Shown piece after piece: positions 46,743 through 58,151 of a stretch of DNA of 64,000 bases. The number at the start of each line of letters is the position of its first letter. Position 1 is the first letter of the stretch. The position numbers were made by a program, and so were the translations under genes. The notes under the pieces were generated by a model, which was given only the letters and a program-made list of their open reading frames with translations, made no database searches and was not told the DNA's origin. Source of the stretch: Seiridium cupressi (taxonomy: Eukaryota; Ascomycota; Sordariomycetes; Amphisphaeriales; Sporocadaceae). The stretch is from the NCBI GenBank assembly GCA_036674765.1, contig JARVKI010000140.1:1-64000 (forward strand), read 5' to 3'.

Positions 46743-47212
46743 CGTAGCAGCGGTAAAGATGTAACGGTGAATATAACGATTCGCTGATTGAGAGTCTACG
46801 ATGGGTGTTATTTATAGGCATTGTACATTTTACCCCATCAACCACCTCGTCATCGATTAAACAGCGACAGAATGGTGGCCGTAGTACGGACTATGAGTGT
46901 GGATAAGGTTGAACAAAGGCGAGACATTACGGGGAGTGACAGCCCACGGCGCTGTCAATGGTCCCAAGAAAACGGCAACTCAAGCCAGTGCAACCAGATT
47001 TCCTTGGAACTCTCGGGAGAGAATAAAAAACGATAGTATGAACCTGCAGTGGATTGTGAGGGTGGCGATTCTCGGGAGCGGGTTATCCGTGAGAGTGGGT
47101 TGTCAAGAGGCCGAAGCCATTGGTAAAGGGGACGGTAAAGGTGAAAGTCCAATTGCGTCGTAGATATTGATTTTATATAGTACTACACCGTATTCCTTTC
47201 AGGTTCTCCGTC
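46743..47212. other. Intergenic between peroxygenase start and DsbA-like pseudogene
   Basis: About 470 bp, presumably the peroxygenase promoter. The short frames here have no recognisable content. Confidence 0.5.
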
Positions 47213-47968
47213 TTAGCACATTCCTGTATCGAATGACGCTCCCGATCGACCTTCTCTGGCGGCTACAATGGTAACAAAGAAGTTTTTCGAATCCTGCGCG
47301 CCGTCTACCGCCCACTTTCCCTGAATCGTGAAATTCGGGAACCCTTGAATCCCCTGAGTATGTGCCTGCTCGACCTCTCGATCGATAGCCTCACCACCAT
47401 TATCACTTTCGAACCACTATTTAGTCTCGGCACGGTCGAAATCAGCTTTGACTGCAGCATCGGTCAACGTCTCGAGACTTGTGATATCACCACCTTCTTC
47501 AAGATGACTTTGGACAACTTCATAGCAACGCAATTCTCGCCTCATTACCCTTCGCTTTCCCAGGCTGGATTAGCCGATACGCATTTCGTGTGTTCCCAGT
47601 CTTGCACTCACTGCGGAAGAAACTGATGCCCTCCAGAGCTCCCATCTTTCCTGATCTCTCTTGCATCATCGCAACACGATTTTTACCGAATTGCTCCTTC
47701 TTGTACTTCTACAGTGGGATACCGATCTTCGGTGTGTCCGGGCTAAGGTAAAAGGCTGACCAGGAGATACTGAATGTATCATCCTTCACACCTGGATAAG
47801 TCTTACAGCATAGTTCGATACCTCTGTCTGGACGCTTCTTGCCGAGGTAGCACTAGTTCGTGATCAACGCCTGGAATATCTAAATCGTGTCAATGGAAGA
47901 CAAAGGGTAAAATGCTTACGAAAAGGCAATTCAGGTCCGAGATAATCTTTATATTGAAATGTGTCATT
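47213..47968 (-). pseudogene. DsbA-like (FrnE-type) thioredoxin oxidoreductase, pseudogene
   Basis: On the minus strand the fungal DSBA/2-hydroxychromene isomerase-like family can be followed almost end to end: MTHFNIKIISD (start 47968), an intron, then CYLGKKRPDRGIEL, DTFSISWSAFYL, a QERSGKMGALEGI helix, NTRNAYRLIQ, GGDITSLETL, and the C-terminal GFPNFTIQGKWAVDGAQD. It is broken repeatedly: TAG where the active-site CPWC tryptophan should be (47853-47855), TAG after GIPL (47709-47711), a frameshift plus stops near 47480-47530, and TAG near 47417-47419. The first and last look like TGG or GAG changed by single substitutions. No functional protein can be made. It lies next to the damaged peroxygenase. 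Confidence 0.85.
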
Positions 47969-48447
47969 GTAACTAGTGGTTTAAAGCACGGCGCGATATC
48001 TTGAAGGGCGGCCTGTAATTCAAAGTTTACTGAATCTGGATAAGACTATTATCCCTTGGCAGCGCGCCGGCAAAAATGGGTCAACACGGAGCATTTTGGA
48101 TCACAAATGCCAAAGAATACTCCGACGTCCGAAGACTTGGCGAACCCAGTATCCTTCCGGAGCGCCGTATTTGAGTGCCTTGCTCGTTTTGGGACTAATT
48201 TATTAACCGTACCATAATAACTGCTGTGAGGCCTCTTCACTCATCGGAAACGAGTTGGCGGGCTGTGTTGAATGTTTTATGGCCCAGCTCTCTTGCCCAT
48301 GGCTAAGCATGGAATTGGCCACTACTGGAAATGGTCTCGGGTACGTTGACATATAATGTTACACCATAGGGAGATGTAGTTCTTGCGGAAGATGCAGTAT
48401 GATGCGTAAACATCATCCGGGGTATCATTGTTTGGTGTCATAATCAT
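47969..48447. other. Intergenic, no gene seen
   Basis: About 480 bp between the DsbA-like pseudogene and the Spc34 gene. Marks the change from accessory to conserved housekeeping gene content. Confidence 0.5.
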
Positions 48448-49251
48448 TTACATGCTTTGCAGCCCGGCCAGGTCTTTCTCCATGGCACGAAGTCTCTGCT
48501 GTAGCTCTTTCTTCTTCTTGTCCAGTTCTCGTACTTCCGCTTCCTCCCGCCGAAGGTCGTCCTCTGTCAGAATTGTGCTTTCTTCTTGCTCTTCTTCGTT
48601 CTCCTCTTCTTCCTCGCTCCAAATGTCTTTGTTCATGCGGCCTAGCGTTTCGGCTTGCTCGGCCACCTTGGCTTCGTAATATGCTAGTGTATTCAAATGC
48701 TGGGAATACTTGGCCCGCTGCACTGGTATCCGCTCGAGCGCACCGGGTAGCGGATAGACACTGCACAGCTTCTCTGCACCCTCCAGGAGTATTTCCACAT
48801 CGACGTTGTCCTTGTGTCGCCCCCTCTCACTTTTTCGTATTTGCTCATGCAGACCGCCGCCCAAGACCGCAGCGACAGCCGTATGCCTCCTGGGCGCACC
48901 GGCGTTCCTGCCTGTAGAGCTTCCCGAGGTGGTCACCTCACCCGAAGCAACGTTGAAGACGGTCTGCCGCCTGGATGGTTGCTTTGGTGGATCTGGGACC
49001 TGGGAGGTGGCTGGCGGCGGCGGCGGTGGGACTGAGAACAGTGCGCGTTCATGCGTTTCGGTGTCGCGGATTAAGGAGGTAATATCGTGGTTCGAGAGCA
49101 GGGCGTTTGTGAATATCTTAGGTTGAGGGAAGCTGCTTGTTGTCAGATTGGCCGAAACACCATATACGAGGTAGAGGCATAGTTACGGGAGGCTGTCGAT
49201 GCCTTGGCATGATATGGCAATCTGCTCGAAGTGGGCAGATAGAAGAGACAT
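48448..49251 (-). CDS. SPC34: DASH complex subunit Spc34
   Basis: Two exons (49187-49251 and 48448-49132, 54-bp intron) encode 249 residues. The N-terminus MSLLSAHFEQIAISCQGID and PQPKIFTNALLSNHDIT is the characteristic fungal Spc34 start. It is followed by a proline run (VPPPPPPA), RRQTVFNVASGEVTT, and the conserved block VEILLEGAEKLCSVYPLPGALERI. The C-terminus is an acidic patch and a coiled coil (about residues 200-245, ELDKKKKELQQRLRAM) expected to pack with other DASH subunits. Spc34 is one of ten subunits of the DASH/Dam1 ring that links kinetochores to spindle microtubules. In yeast it is regulated by Aurora kinase. The short first exon splits the N-terminal motif, which supports this intron. 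Confidence 0.92.
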
Positions 49252-51345
49252 GTCTGAGTTGGCAGATCATCCGGCGGGGTTGGCTCGGAGATACATACAA
49301 TCGACCCTTCGAAGATATGAAGGGCTCAATTGGCGTTCGGGATAGGCGGTTGTCGGCCTCACGCATTGAGTGGGAATCAATGCGCCAATCTCGCTCTGGT
49401 AGCATCAATGTAAATGCTTACATTAGTGTACCTAAGGTATTTACGATCAACACCACGGCAACTAATACACGGTTCAGTGCATTGAAACAAACAACTGTCA
49501 CTGCCCCGCCATGTGTGGCTCGTGTCATGCACTAGCCCCATGACGTTTCAGGCGCCGGCCGTTTGGCCTAAACCTTGGGCTACTCAATTGAGCCATACCT
49601 GCGGTGGCAGCCGGACGCGCAAGTCTCGGCGGCCAGCGCAGCACAAAGCACGGCCGCTGCTGCAATTGTATTGTATTACATCGTACAGAGATCCTCGGCG
49701 CCTCTCACGGAATTCGCTACATGTACATTGTAGTCCAATACCTACCGGTATGCCTCTGTGCAAGTGCTCTTCCCTAACCCATGGGCCGTGACAGGTCCAC
49801 CAAAAGCCGCTTCCACCTTGCACTGCAGGTCAAGTGCCAGTGCTGGGAGGGCCGACAACAAACCCGGTCATCCCAACGTGGCGCATGTTCCAGCGAAAAG
49901 GGAGAATCTACACTTCTGCTGTGCCACGACCACATCACGCATGTGCGAGCCAGCCTTCACCCAGCGATCAAGATTTGTCTCCTGTCGCCACGCTGACCAT
50001 TACAGAGGCGCGACACTGCATATACCATCAGCAATCTCATCCCTCAACCGACCAAGCAGCAAATTTTCCCCATCTCCACTTCAGCATGTGCGCGTCTCCT
50101 TCACTGCGCTTCATGCATGCTGCAGTATCGTATGCTAACTCTCATTGGGCACCACTCGCTACCTAATCCCTTGTCTATTTTTGATCCTCCCACTCATCGG
50201 CTTGCTTTTTCTGCCCGGGAGCTCTGATACGTCTGCATCCAGCAGACCCTCCAAGCATCTAGCCTGGCGGGCGAATCCTCTTTCGGTGTATTCCAGGGTT
50301 CAAGATGAACCCCATTGACAACTCACGCCGCTCAAATTTTGACTTCCTCTCGCTGCATATGGCTGCTGGAAAGGAGTCATTTCTTATGTCTGCTTCCGTC
50401 TCGATGAACCTATCGTCTAGTATGACATTTCCCTCACCGCAGAGACGCTCGACCATGTTACAAGGCCAACCCTGACATAACTGGGGACTCCCAGGAGCAT
50501 TGGAGCATTGCTGCCCAAGTCCGCCATGATTTAACAAAACATTGCGACATTCTCCGACATAGGCTAGACTGCCGGTTATCTGGGCGAGCTCAGCGTTTTA
50601 CCACTTCCCAACGTCCCCAGTGACTCCGTGAGCCTCTCCCGTTTAATGCACGCCGCAGGATTTTGTTATATCTGCTCGGCATTATAAGTTCGCTCGTGGT
50701 CCCAGCCCCAAGGCGTAACCCTGGTCATCTGTTCCCCAGCGTACAATGCTGTACTTGACCACCGCTCACAGGAACACACAACGGTATCTCTCGTCTCGTC
50801 TGCTCCATTAGAACTTCGACCTTGAAACAAACCGGTCCCAGCTTCTTCTTCTCGAGTTTCCTTCTCCTTTTCTTTCTAACCCCTTTGGATTCTCCAGCAC
50901 TGCACGCACCCGTCTCTGGAAGTCCGAAAGGGTGGCCCCAAAGTCTTGCGCATTCGCGACACCATCCATCCTCGCTTGTTCGCAATTGCGAGCTAGATTG
51001 CTTGCGCAGCCCGCTCAAGAGCTCTTCTTCAACTCTCTGTTGCAGATTAGCCTCGACTCAATCGCATCGTACTCCGTCAATTCGCCATTTACTCCCTCAA
51101 ATATTGAAGGAGTTTGGCGCCGTCTCCCTTTATTTCTCCCCAGGACGTCCACAAACCTATCATGAACAGTTATCGTATACCAACATACTCTCCACCCTGG
51201 GGTTCCGTACTTTGGTTATTAACGCCTTGAACCCCTCGTCATCCACCTGCAGCTCTCAGCAACCCCCGACCCCACATTGACTGGGCCGGCACAAAACCGA
51301 TTAGATCGACTATCGTACGGAGATCCTTCCGCTACTTAGCAAAAG
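49252..51345. other. Long divergent intergenic region with pyrimidine-rich leader
   Basis: About 2.1 kb between the starts of Spc34 (-) and the acidic unknown gene (+). No supported gene. From about 50830 to 51290 the plus strand is C/T-rich (for example TTCTTCTTCTCGAG then TTTCCTTCTCCTTTTCTTTC), typical of fungal promoters and long 5' leaders. The frame at 50822-51280 begins with TTG rather than ATG and is treated as untranslated. Confidence 0.5.
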
Positions 51346-52254
51346 ATGCGTCCACATACACCAACGATCAACACTTCCCGGATGGGCCCCAATGTGAATT
51401 CGCCGCCGGAGACGCCAACTGCGGGCTCTCCTACCTTCAGTCGCAAGGCTGGCGCCGGCTCTAAAGGCCGGAAGGAAATCCGCGGAGGGCCGCGGCACTC
51501 CAGCATCCCGTCATTAGGCGGTGTAGGTGACCAATTCGCCTACGCCCGCGGCATCAGACCTGAAGAAATATCCCCACGGTCATCTGATTCTTCCGATGAT
51601 GAGTCTGACGGCTCTGGAAGCCCTCCGCGTTCACCTCGCTCTGATACTTCTGGATCTCGGCCTCCAATCGCCGATGGCCTGAGGCATGTAGTCGTCGTCG
51701 AGGCAGCATTTGAGATTGAAGAATGTAGCGAAGAAGATGAAGACGCCATGGACAGCGATGACGACGATGTTCTTAAGCCTTACGGTATTGAATACCCAGA
51801 GTCGGACAGGAGTCGGTCACGGTCGCGCTCTGCACATGAGGTTGACCCACAGCTCATGAACAGCTTACAGGATTTAACGACCTGCTTCCAGTCCGATGAG
51901 GATGAATCAGATTCAGATGTTGACGGAGACTACGGGGAGTATTTGAGGGAGCTTAAGCTGTCGCGTCAGCAAAGGAGAGCACGCCGGATGACCCAGGGCA
52001 GCATCAGCAAGCGTACCATTAGCGAGAGAGGCAGCGACTCTGATAGGGAGGATCTGCAGCCCTGGGATACTGGTGATGTCAACCAGAGGCGTTTGAGACG
52101 CAAGGTCGATCGCCGAAGTCTGCTGTCCATTCCGCCGGAGATCATTATTGAGCTAAAAGAGCCCAATAGTGACGGCGAAGTGGTATGGGACGAGCATGAG
52201 ATCAATCTGGCTCGCGAATTACCTTTCTGGACTATGGAAGTCGATTCAGAGTGA
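51346..52254 (+). CDS. Acidic, serine-rich hypothetical protein
   Basis: A single exon of 302 residues starting MRPHTPTINTSR. Content is of low complexity: an N-terminal Pro/Ser/Gly section, a PPRSPRSDTSGSRPP stretch with proline-directed phosphosites, an acidic segment (ECSEEDEDAMDSDDDDV), an SRSRSRS run, and an SDSDVDGDYGEYLRELKL segment. The C-terminus is the most ordered part, with SRQQRRARRM (possible nuclear localisation signal) and SIPPEIIIELKEP, ending WTMEVDSE. It looks like a nuclear, largely disordered protein conserved within filamentous ascomycetes, but I recognise no domain. Its long leader and position between Spc34 and TAF12 suggest a constitutive gene. Confidence 0.7.
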   Translation: MRPHTPTINTSRMGPNVNSPPETPTAGSPTFSRKAGAGSKGRKEIRGGPRHSSIPSLGGVGDQFAYARGIRPEEISPRSSDSSDDESDGSGSPPRSPRSDTSGSRPPIADGLRHVVVVEAAFEIEECSEEDEDAMDSDDDDVLKPYGIEYPESDRSRSRSRSAHEVDPQLMNSLQDLTTCFQSDEDESDSDVDGDYGEYLRELKLSRQQRRARRMTQGSISKRTISERGSDSDREDLQPWDTGDVNQRRLRRKVDRRSLLSIPPEIIIELKEPNSDGEVVWDEHEINLARELPFWTMEVDSE

Positions 52255-53963
52255 TCAACTTCCATGGGCCTCCATGGTTCGCACTTATATACGCAGGAAC
52301 GCTGCGTATCTGTGTCTATTCCCAACGACAACATTGGTACTTGTACACATCGTATCGCATCGCATCACATATAATGACATTGACATCATTTCCGTTGGAC
52401 GTCATAACGACGAGACTTGGTCTTTCTCCGGAGTACGAGGGTTGAAGCACACGCATGGAGTTCACTATAGAAGGAAAAAGGGGCCGGTCAGCACTCCGCC
52501 AGGATGTAGTGCTGCATCTTTAGAGAACCTGATGGCTCAGGAAGTTTCTGCCCGAAGGTCAAATCACGAATATGATGAGGATGAGGATATGACATGCATA
52601 GGAAGCGTCGACTCGCAGGGTCATGTTTGCTGCATCTTTCTATTTTTGCATATAGACAGGGCGAAGTTTGAGCAGGGGACCTTCAGTGGTCAGTACTGTA
52701 GTTCGAATTCATCTGTGCATCTAAAATCCAGGAATCAATCACCCCTTCTGAACCCTCATAACGCCAAATATTGTGCCTCAAATATTACATGCAGTCAAAG
52801 CATCATAAGGCTTCCTGCCTATGCTCCCTAAAACCACATCTCCACCTTCATTTGATAGAAAACAACGAAGCTGCGGCCTAGGACCAACCATAATGTGGGC
52901 GAGAATGATGGGTGGTTGGCATCGTAGCATTCCAAGCCCAAGGTGTGAGCCATAGTAACTAAAAATTGCAGCATCACGATTCGAAACACTTCGACGAGGA
53001 GTGCACCTACAGCCGCATCCAAAACAATGTAATAGATATTGGCCAAACAGAAAGATACGAATCAGGTGTGGAATCTCCACTGAAGTTCTAGGGGTGGACA
53101 ACTGGTGAAGCACAAGCCGGTGAGACGTTATTGAAGCGGGTTCTTGATTGCTTACACATGGATAGACATGGTGAGCACTAAGCTGCCATACTCATCGTAA
53201 AAAGACAGGAATATATCGCATCGATGCACCTGTGTCAAACTGATAAACATAGAGCGAGATAGCAAAGGGGGAAACAAGATGCATCAAAATACGGAGACAA
53301 GCGTTGAATGGGATGATGTCAGCAGCTACAGTGCCACTATGCGGAAAGTGATGCTCGAAATTGGTGACAATGACAGCGAATCATAGAGCCGAGGCGAAAG
53401 CTATCCAGCCAGGGAGCCCGGGGTACACCGTGAACGACCAGATATATCAAGAGATTTCGAAAGAGACATCTGAACCACGTGATGCTCGAGAACGAGGTCG
53501 CAATTTCCCTATCTGTGGTTACAAAGGGAGACAATGCAGGTATTATCTTGTCTTGGCATCGAGGTATTTCGGTTAGCGCCACAATGACTGACTCAATGGC
53601 TTGTGCCTCCGCCAATCAATTCTCCTGCGCCACAACTTTATCTGAACTCAGGCAACCCACCTCAAGCTGTTACCCAACTCAAGCTTCAGCCTTGCTTCGG
53701 GACAAATTCACATTCTCTTGGAACGTGCAACTTCTGGGGGAGTGTGATGAGCAAGTTAGCGCACATCTCCGACCGTAAAAGCCATCTGTTCCTTTCTTCC
53801 GCGACCCTTTTCTACACCGTACCCTTTCTCCCCTAGCCCCGTCAACGACAAACCGCGTCGCTTCACCGTCGCGTCCTCCAATCCAGCTAGCGATCGATCA
53901 TACTACCATAGAGCTTGCTCGATTCCCTTGACGATCGGCTACTTCTCTCAACCAGCTGACAGA
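52255..53963. other. Intergenic, no supported gene
   Basis: About 1.7 kb between two plus-strand genes. A frame on the minus strand (52828-53046) encodes hydrophobic residues but starts with TTG and has no support. The last ~250 bp are C/T-rich promoter and leader for TAF12. Confidence 0.5.
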
Positions 53964-56034
53964 ATGAACACTCAACCTCAAGGGCAGCCCGGTCCTGCGC
54001 AAGCTCAGGCGATGCGCATTCCCATGTACCGACCAGAGCAGATGCGCAGCCTCGAGATCCTTTCCGATTCCGACAAGGAGAAGTACGAACGGGGCCTCAA
54101 AGGCCTCTGGGATACCATGGAGAATAACCCTCCCGACTCCGCTGCCCATAAGCAAGCCAAGTCGAAGATCTCCGAGTTCTCTCGCGGGGTCTGGGGGAAG
54201 GTCACCACCATGCGCCGGCAGCAGGCACAAGCTCAGGCAGCTCAAGCGGGCCAAGGCCAACCTGGCCAGCCCGGTCAGCCAAATGCCATCCAAGCGAATC
54301 TTGCAACACAGAGAGCCAACATGGCACAGGCAAGACCTACTCCTGCGATGAACGGCGGCGGTGCTGCCGCTCCAGCTCAAGCGGGCCAGCAACGGACAGC
54401 CGCAGGAAATAATCTACCCCAGGTCTCACAGTCAGTGCTACAGATGGTCAACTCCTTGAAGGTCATACCACCCGTCGAACTTTCTAACGATCATGAAAGA
54501 GCACAGAAATACAGATCCGACCTGAAGACTAAGTATATGAAGGCGTTGGCACTCGTGGAGCAGAATCAAAAGAAGATCGTCCATATGCAAGCGCTCGTGA
54601 AAGACCGAACGTCAAAGGGCCAGCAGTTCAGTCCGGAAGAGCAAAATCGACTAAACTCAGAAATGGAACAGTGTAGAAAAATGTGCGCTGAGGGAAAGAG
54701 ATTTGCAGATTCTGTCAAGGCACAAGCATCACAGGGCCAGCCAGATAGTGCCGGGACTCCAGCTGGGCAAAATGTTGGTCAACCCGCCCGCCCTCAGCAG
54801 GTAGCGAACACCGGCAACCCGATGCAAGCTGCGACAGCATCTGTGAACGCTGCTATGGATGCGGCCAAGAACCTGCAGTCTACAGCTGCGAACCGCCAAC
54901 CTGGCGCACCTCAGACACCAACCACATCCGGGGCGATGGGCTCAACAGTCCAGACGACGACAGCACCTGCTACTCAGGCTCAAGCCGCCCCTGCTGCGCA
55001 GCCCCAGGTCAAGATTGAACCCGGCTTTCAGCACCCACCTCCCGTCAATACCGTGTTGGCCGCAGCCACTGCGAACACTGGTACGTCAGCAGGAACACCT
55101 ACTCAGAATTCTGCACGAGTCCAAACCCCTCAGGCGGCCACACCAATAACCGCTGGTCAAGGCGCTGCGCGACCTTTGACGCATCAGAGTGCACTTGCGT
55201 TAGCAAACAAAACCAACTCATCGAACTCTGTCCCCACGCTCAATCAGCAAGGCCTGTCAGCCGCAGCATCTGCTAACACTCCTGGCTCTGCTGGAATTGC
55301 GAACACCGCACAGGCCGCGCATTCACACGCTCACCCACAGCATCCCGGTGCCCAACATCCAGGTGGGGCTGTTCCTGCACCCAAAATGCCAATCCCGAAG
55401 CAATTGCCTGATAGAGCGCAACAAATTCCACAAGCTGTTGCCACCGGGGGAGGAGTTAACGCCGGCCGCCCGACTCTAGGAAACGGTCTCGGAACAGCGG
55501 GCGGCACCATGAATCAACCCGTCATTCAGAAGAACCCAGCATTTACCTTCGAGGCCGAGGGTGAACATGTTCTAAACAAGAAAAAACTTGATGAACTCGT
55601 TAGACAAGTCTGCGGTGGCGGGCCGCCCGGTCAAGATGGCAATTACTTGACTCCCGATGTTGAAGAGGTATGTGGTCTTGCCCTTCCCAGCGCACAATTT
55701 TATCGTGCATTTTAGGCAGCTGCGCAGTCTTCCTTCGCCCCCATCCATCATTGGTAATCTGGTTCTAACAAATTTTTCCCAGTCCGTCAATCAAGTCGCA
55801 GACCACTTTGTGGATAATGTCCTCTATCAGGCCTGCCGGCTCGCCAAGGAACGTGGCTCCAAGGTCCTCGAAATCCGCGACCTGCAACTCGTGCTGGAAC
55901 GTGTCTACAACATTCGCGTTGCCGGCTTCACATCCGATGAGCTACGCACTGTGCGTAAACCGCAACCAAATGGCGCTTGGCTCTCAAAGGTTAGCGCTGT
56001 CCAAGCGGCCAAGGTTACCAGAGACGAGAAGTAG
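53964..56034 (+). CDS. TAF12: Transcription initiation factor TFIID subunit 12
   Basis: Two exons (53964-55667, 55783-56034; 115-bp intron with a CTAAC branch site) encode 651 residues. The codon at 53928 is TTG, so the first [13 protein letters not shown], is taken. The N-terminal half contains [29 protein letters not shown] and a second helical segment, as in fungal TAF12. A long Gln/Ala/Pro/Thr-rich middle (about 85-530) is disordered. The histone fold (about 535-625) begins [15 protein letters not shown] and continues after the intron with [21 protein letters not shown] and [15 protein letters not shown]. This H2B-like fold pairs with TAF4 in TFIID and with Ada1 in SAGA. The intron splitting the histone fold is phase 0. 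Confidence 0.93.
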
Positions 56035-58151
56035 GAGGACCGTCCTGACACTGGCGCCGTCGCCGGTCGCGGCAGCAAGCAAGCAAAGACCAAGGTACCG
56101 GTCGTGGATAGAAGTCATGGTATGGCTTTTGCCAAAGTAAGGCCACTTGGAGGTACGCAGGCACGGGATTGGGTGAAGAAAAACGGCCCGGTGATGACGA
56201 ATGTCAGAGGAACAGACGCCAAGTCGGTTTGGGGCAGATATAACACGTCTACCGCACCTCCTGACCCTCTTACAACTCGTTTGTTGCCTATACATTCTGA
56301 GGCTAATCGGCTTACTACGATGTGTGGTATGCCTCCCATTGGCATGCGTCTTCCTCCTTGGTCTGTCCTCAGCAACGGACCGCGTGCGACGCCGGTGAAT
56401 CACAACGCTGCTGCTGCAGGCTGCGACATGAACGCCAGTGCCACTTCTCCTGAAGATTTAGGTTATGGCATCGCCACGATTGCAGCCCGTACTGACACCT
56501 AAGGTGGATCGAAGGAGCTATGATCTCGACTCTCAGCCTTTATTGGAGGCTCACTACATTGAGTCTGGCAAGCTTCTGCGTACTTTCATATCACGCTTGG
56601 ACTGCATAGGAATGGTTATGTTATTAGGCGTTTTATGGCTTCGGATGAGGAAAGGGACAGGGTCAGATACCCAGGAATACCGGACAGGTCAGGCAGATGA
56701 ATTCATGATAACTTTGCAAAAATTCAGTAGTAAATCTGTTTGTGATTAAGTTCCCCATCAAATTGGGATGTTACTATAATTTGTCGAAGCCGTATAGAAC
56801 TTGACGACTACGGTTTCCCTCCTAATACTATGAATTTCGTGATATTGCGCTGTACTACTTGCATGACTCGTCATCAGTTCAGTTCCTCTCACCGGGGCGG
56901 AGGAGCTCATTGTGGTATCCTACCTTAAGCGCAGTAGTATTCCTTGACCGACACGAAATTTGAAGCTATAAGCGTTAAAATACCCAGGGAATAACTAAGC
57001 ATATAATGCAGCGCTCTATCCTATGCAAGCAAAGTTTAGCAAGAAATCCAGTGGAAATGTTTTTTCTTCCCTTGACGTTAGGTATGCGGGAGTGACGTGT
57101 GTGGATTTGAGCTCGCTCATATCACATGCAGGTGCGAACATGTGTTTCCGCGCCGGTGGTCGGAACTCTAAGACGTTTATATTGCTGCAGCAAAGTCCAG
57201 ACGTTTGACCGAAAATTGTAGAAGGGAGGGTTGCACAATCAGAACAGTTCAGCTGAAGCTGATCTGCGAAGGTAAGCAGAGTTCAAGGTAGGCGATACAA
57301 CCAAGGCACATCTCGAGTGAGTGCCTTGGCATGATACTTCAGCTATCTGATAGCTATCTCCTACCTTGAATGCTGGTATGGATTTCAGCAAAAGCCCCGA
57401 CGAGTAATGCAATGTAGGCAGCATCGCAAACGTCAGTGACCCCAATTTTTACGCTGCGGCTCTCGACCTAAACCCATGTATGCGCCGGGCGAAGGGGTAC
57501 AAGAGGAGTACTTTTGAAAGAGAGGTTCTTAGCGTGGAAAGGTAAGTACCAGCTTGGTGGAATTGCGGTACTGCTCAGGCCTTGTCCTTGGCGACTTTCC
57601 TCCTTTGGGCCTGGAGTTATCTTTGAGCTTCTTTTGCTGCGTTCATTCAGCAGCTGGTCCGGGCGTCTGCTCTGATGAGTGCAGCGCAGCTCAGCGTCTC
57701 CCAGCGCCTGACTAAGGTAGCAACAGAACCTTGCATCACCCTGATGACCTCTGACCAAACGACGTCTTTTCCCTTCCTTTCCACCCGGGTTACTGTACCA
57801 AAGAAGACACGAGTTTCCATCAACAACAGCAGCAAAGCTCTCCGCACAGCTGGAGCTGCATCTCTGCGTCCCGAGGCATCCCGTCGTCCTTTCGTACCAC
57901 TGCTGCTCTTGACCAGCGACCAACGACCCACCACGCACGCGATCGAAGCCACCTAGCCGACCAAGCACAGCTGGCAAGCTCGCCCCAATTTCTGCAGGGC
58001 CCGAACTGGCGCGCTTCTGTCCGTGAACGACGCTTGCCTCACCCATCACTTCACTTGTCATCATTATCAACCAACAACCACCTCCATCTACCCAAATCCA
58101 CCATCCTCCCGATTCTGCCACCGCCATCAACACCACAGACGCGCCACTACG
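56035..58151. other. Intergenic with TAF12 3' region and RPN3 leader
   Basis: About 2.1 kb without a supported gene. Directly after the TAF12 stop the frame stays open and reads Gly/Ala/Lys-rich for some 40 codons, but it is not needed for the known domain. The segment 57960-58150 is the C/A-rich leader of RPN3. Confidence 0.5.

Noticed and set aside
50822..51280. Signal-peptide-like frame upstream of the acidic protein
   Set aside because: It begins with TTG, not ATG, and lies in a pyrimidine-rich leader; the hydrophobic start is a by-product of C/T-rich sequence.
52828..53046. Hydrophobic minus-strand frame resembling a membrane peptide
   Set aside because: No ATG start, no splice partners and no family pattern.
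53928..53963. Longer start for TAF12
   Set aside because: The first codon of the extension is TTG; the first ATG at 53964 gives the usual fungal N-terminus.
56104..56502. 132-codon frame after TAF12
   Set aside because: No family pattern. It follows directly on the TAF12 3' region and is more likely untranslated.
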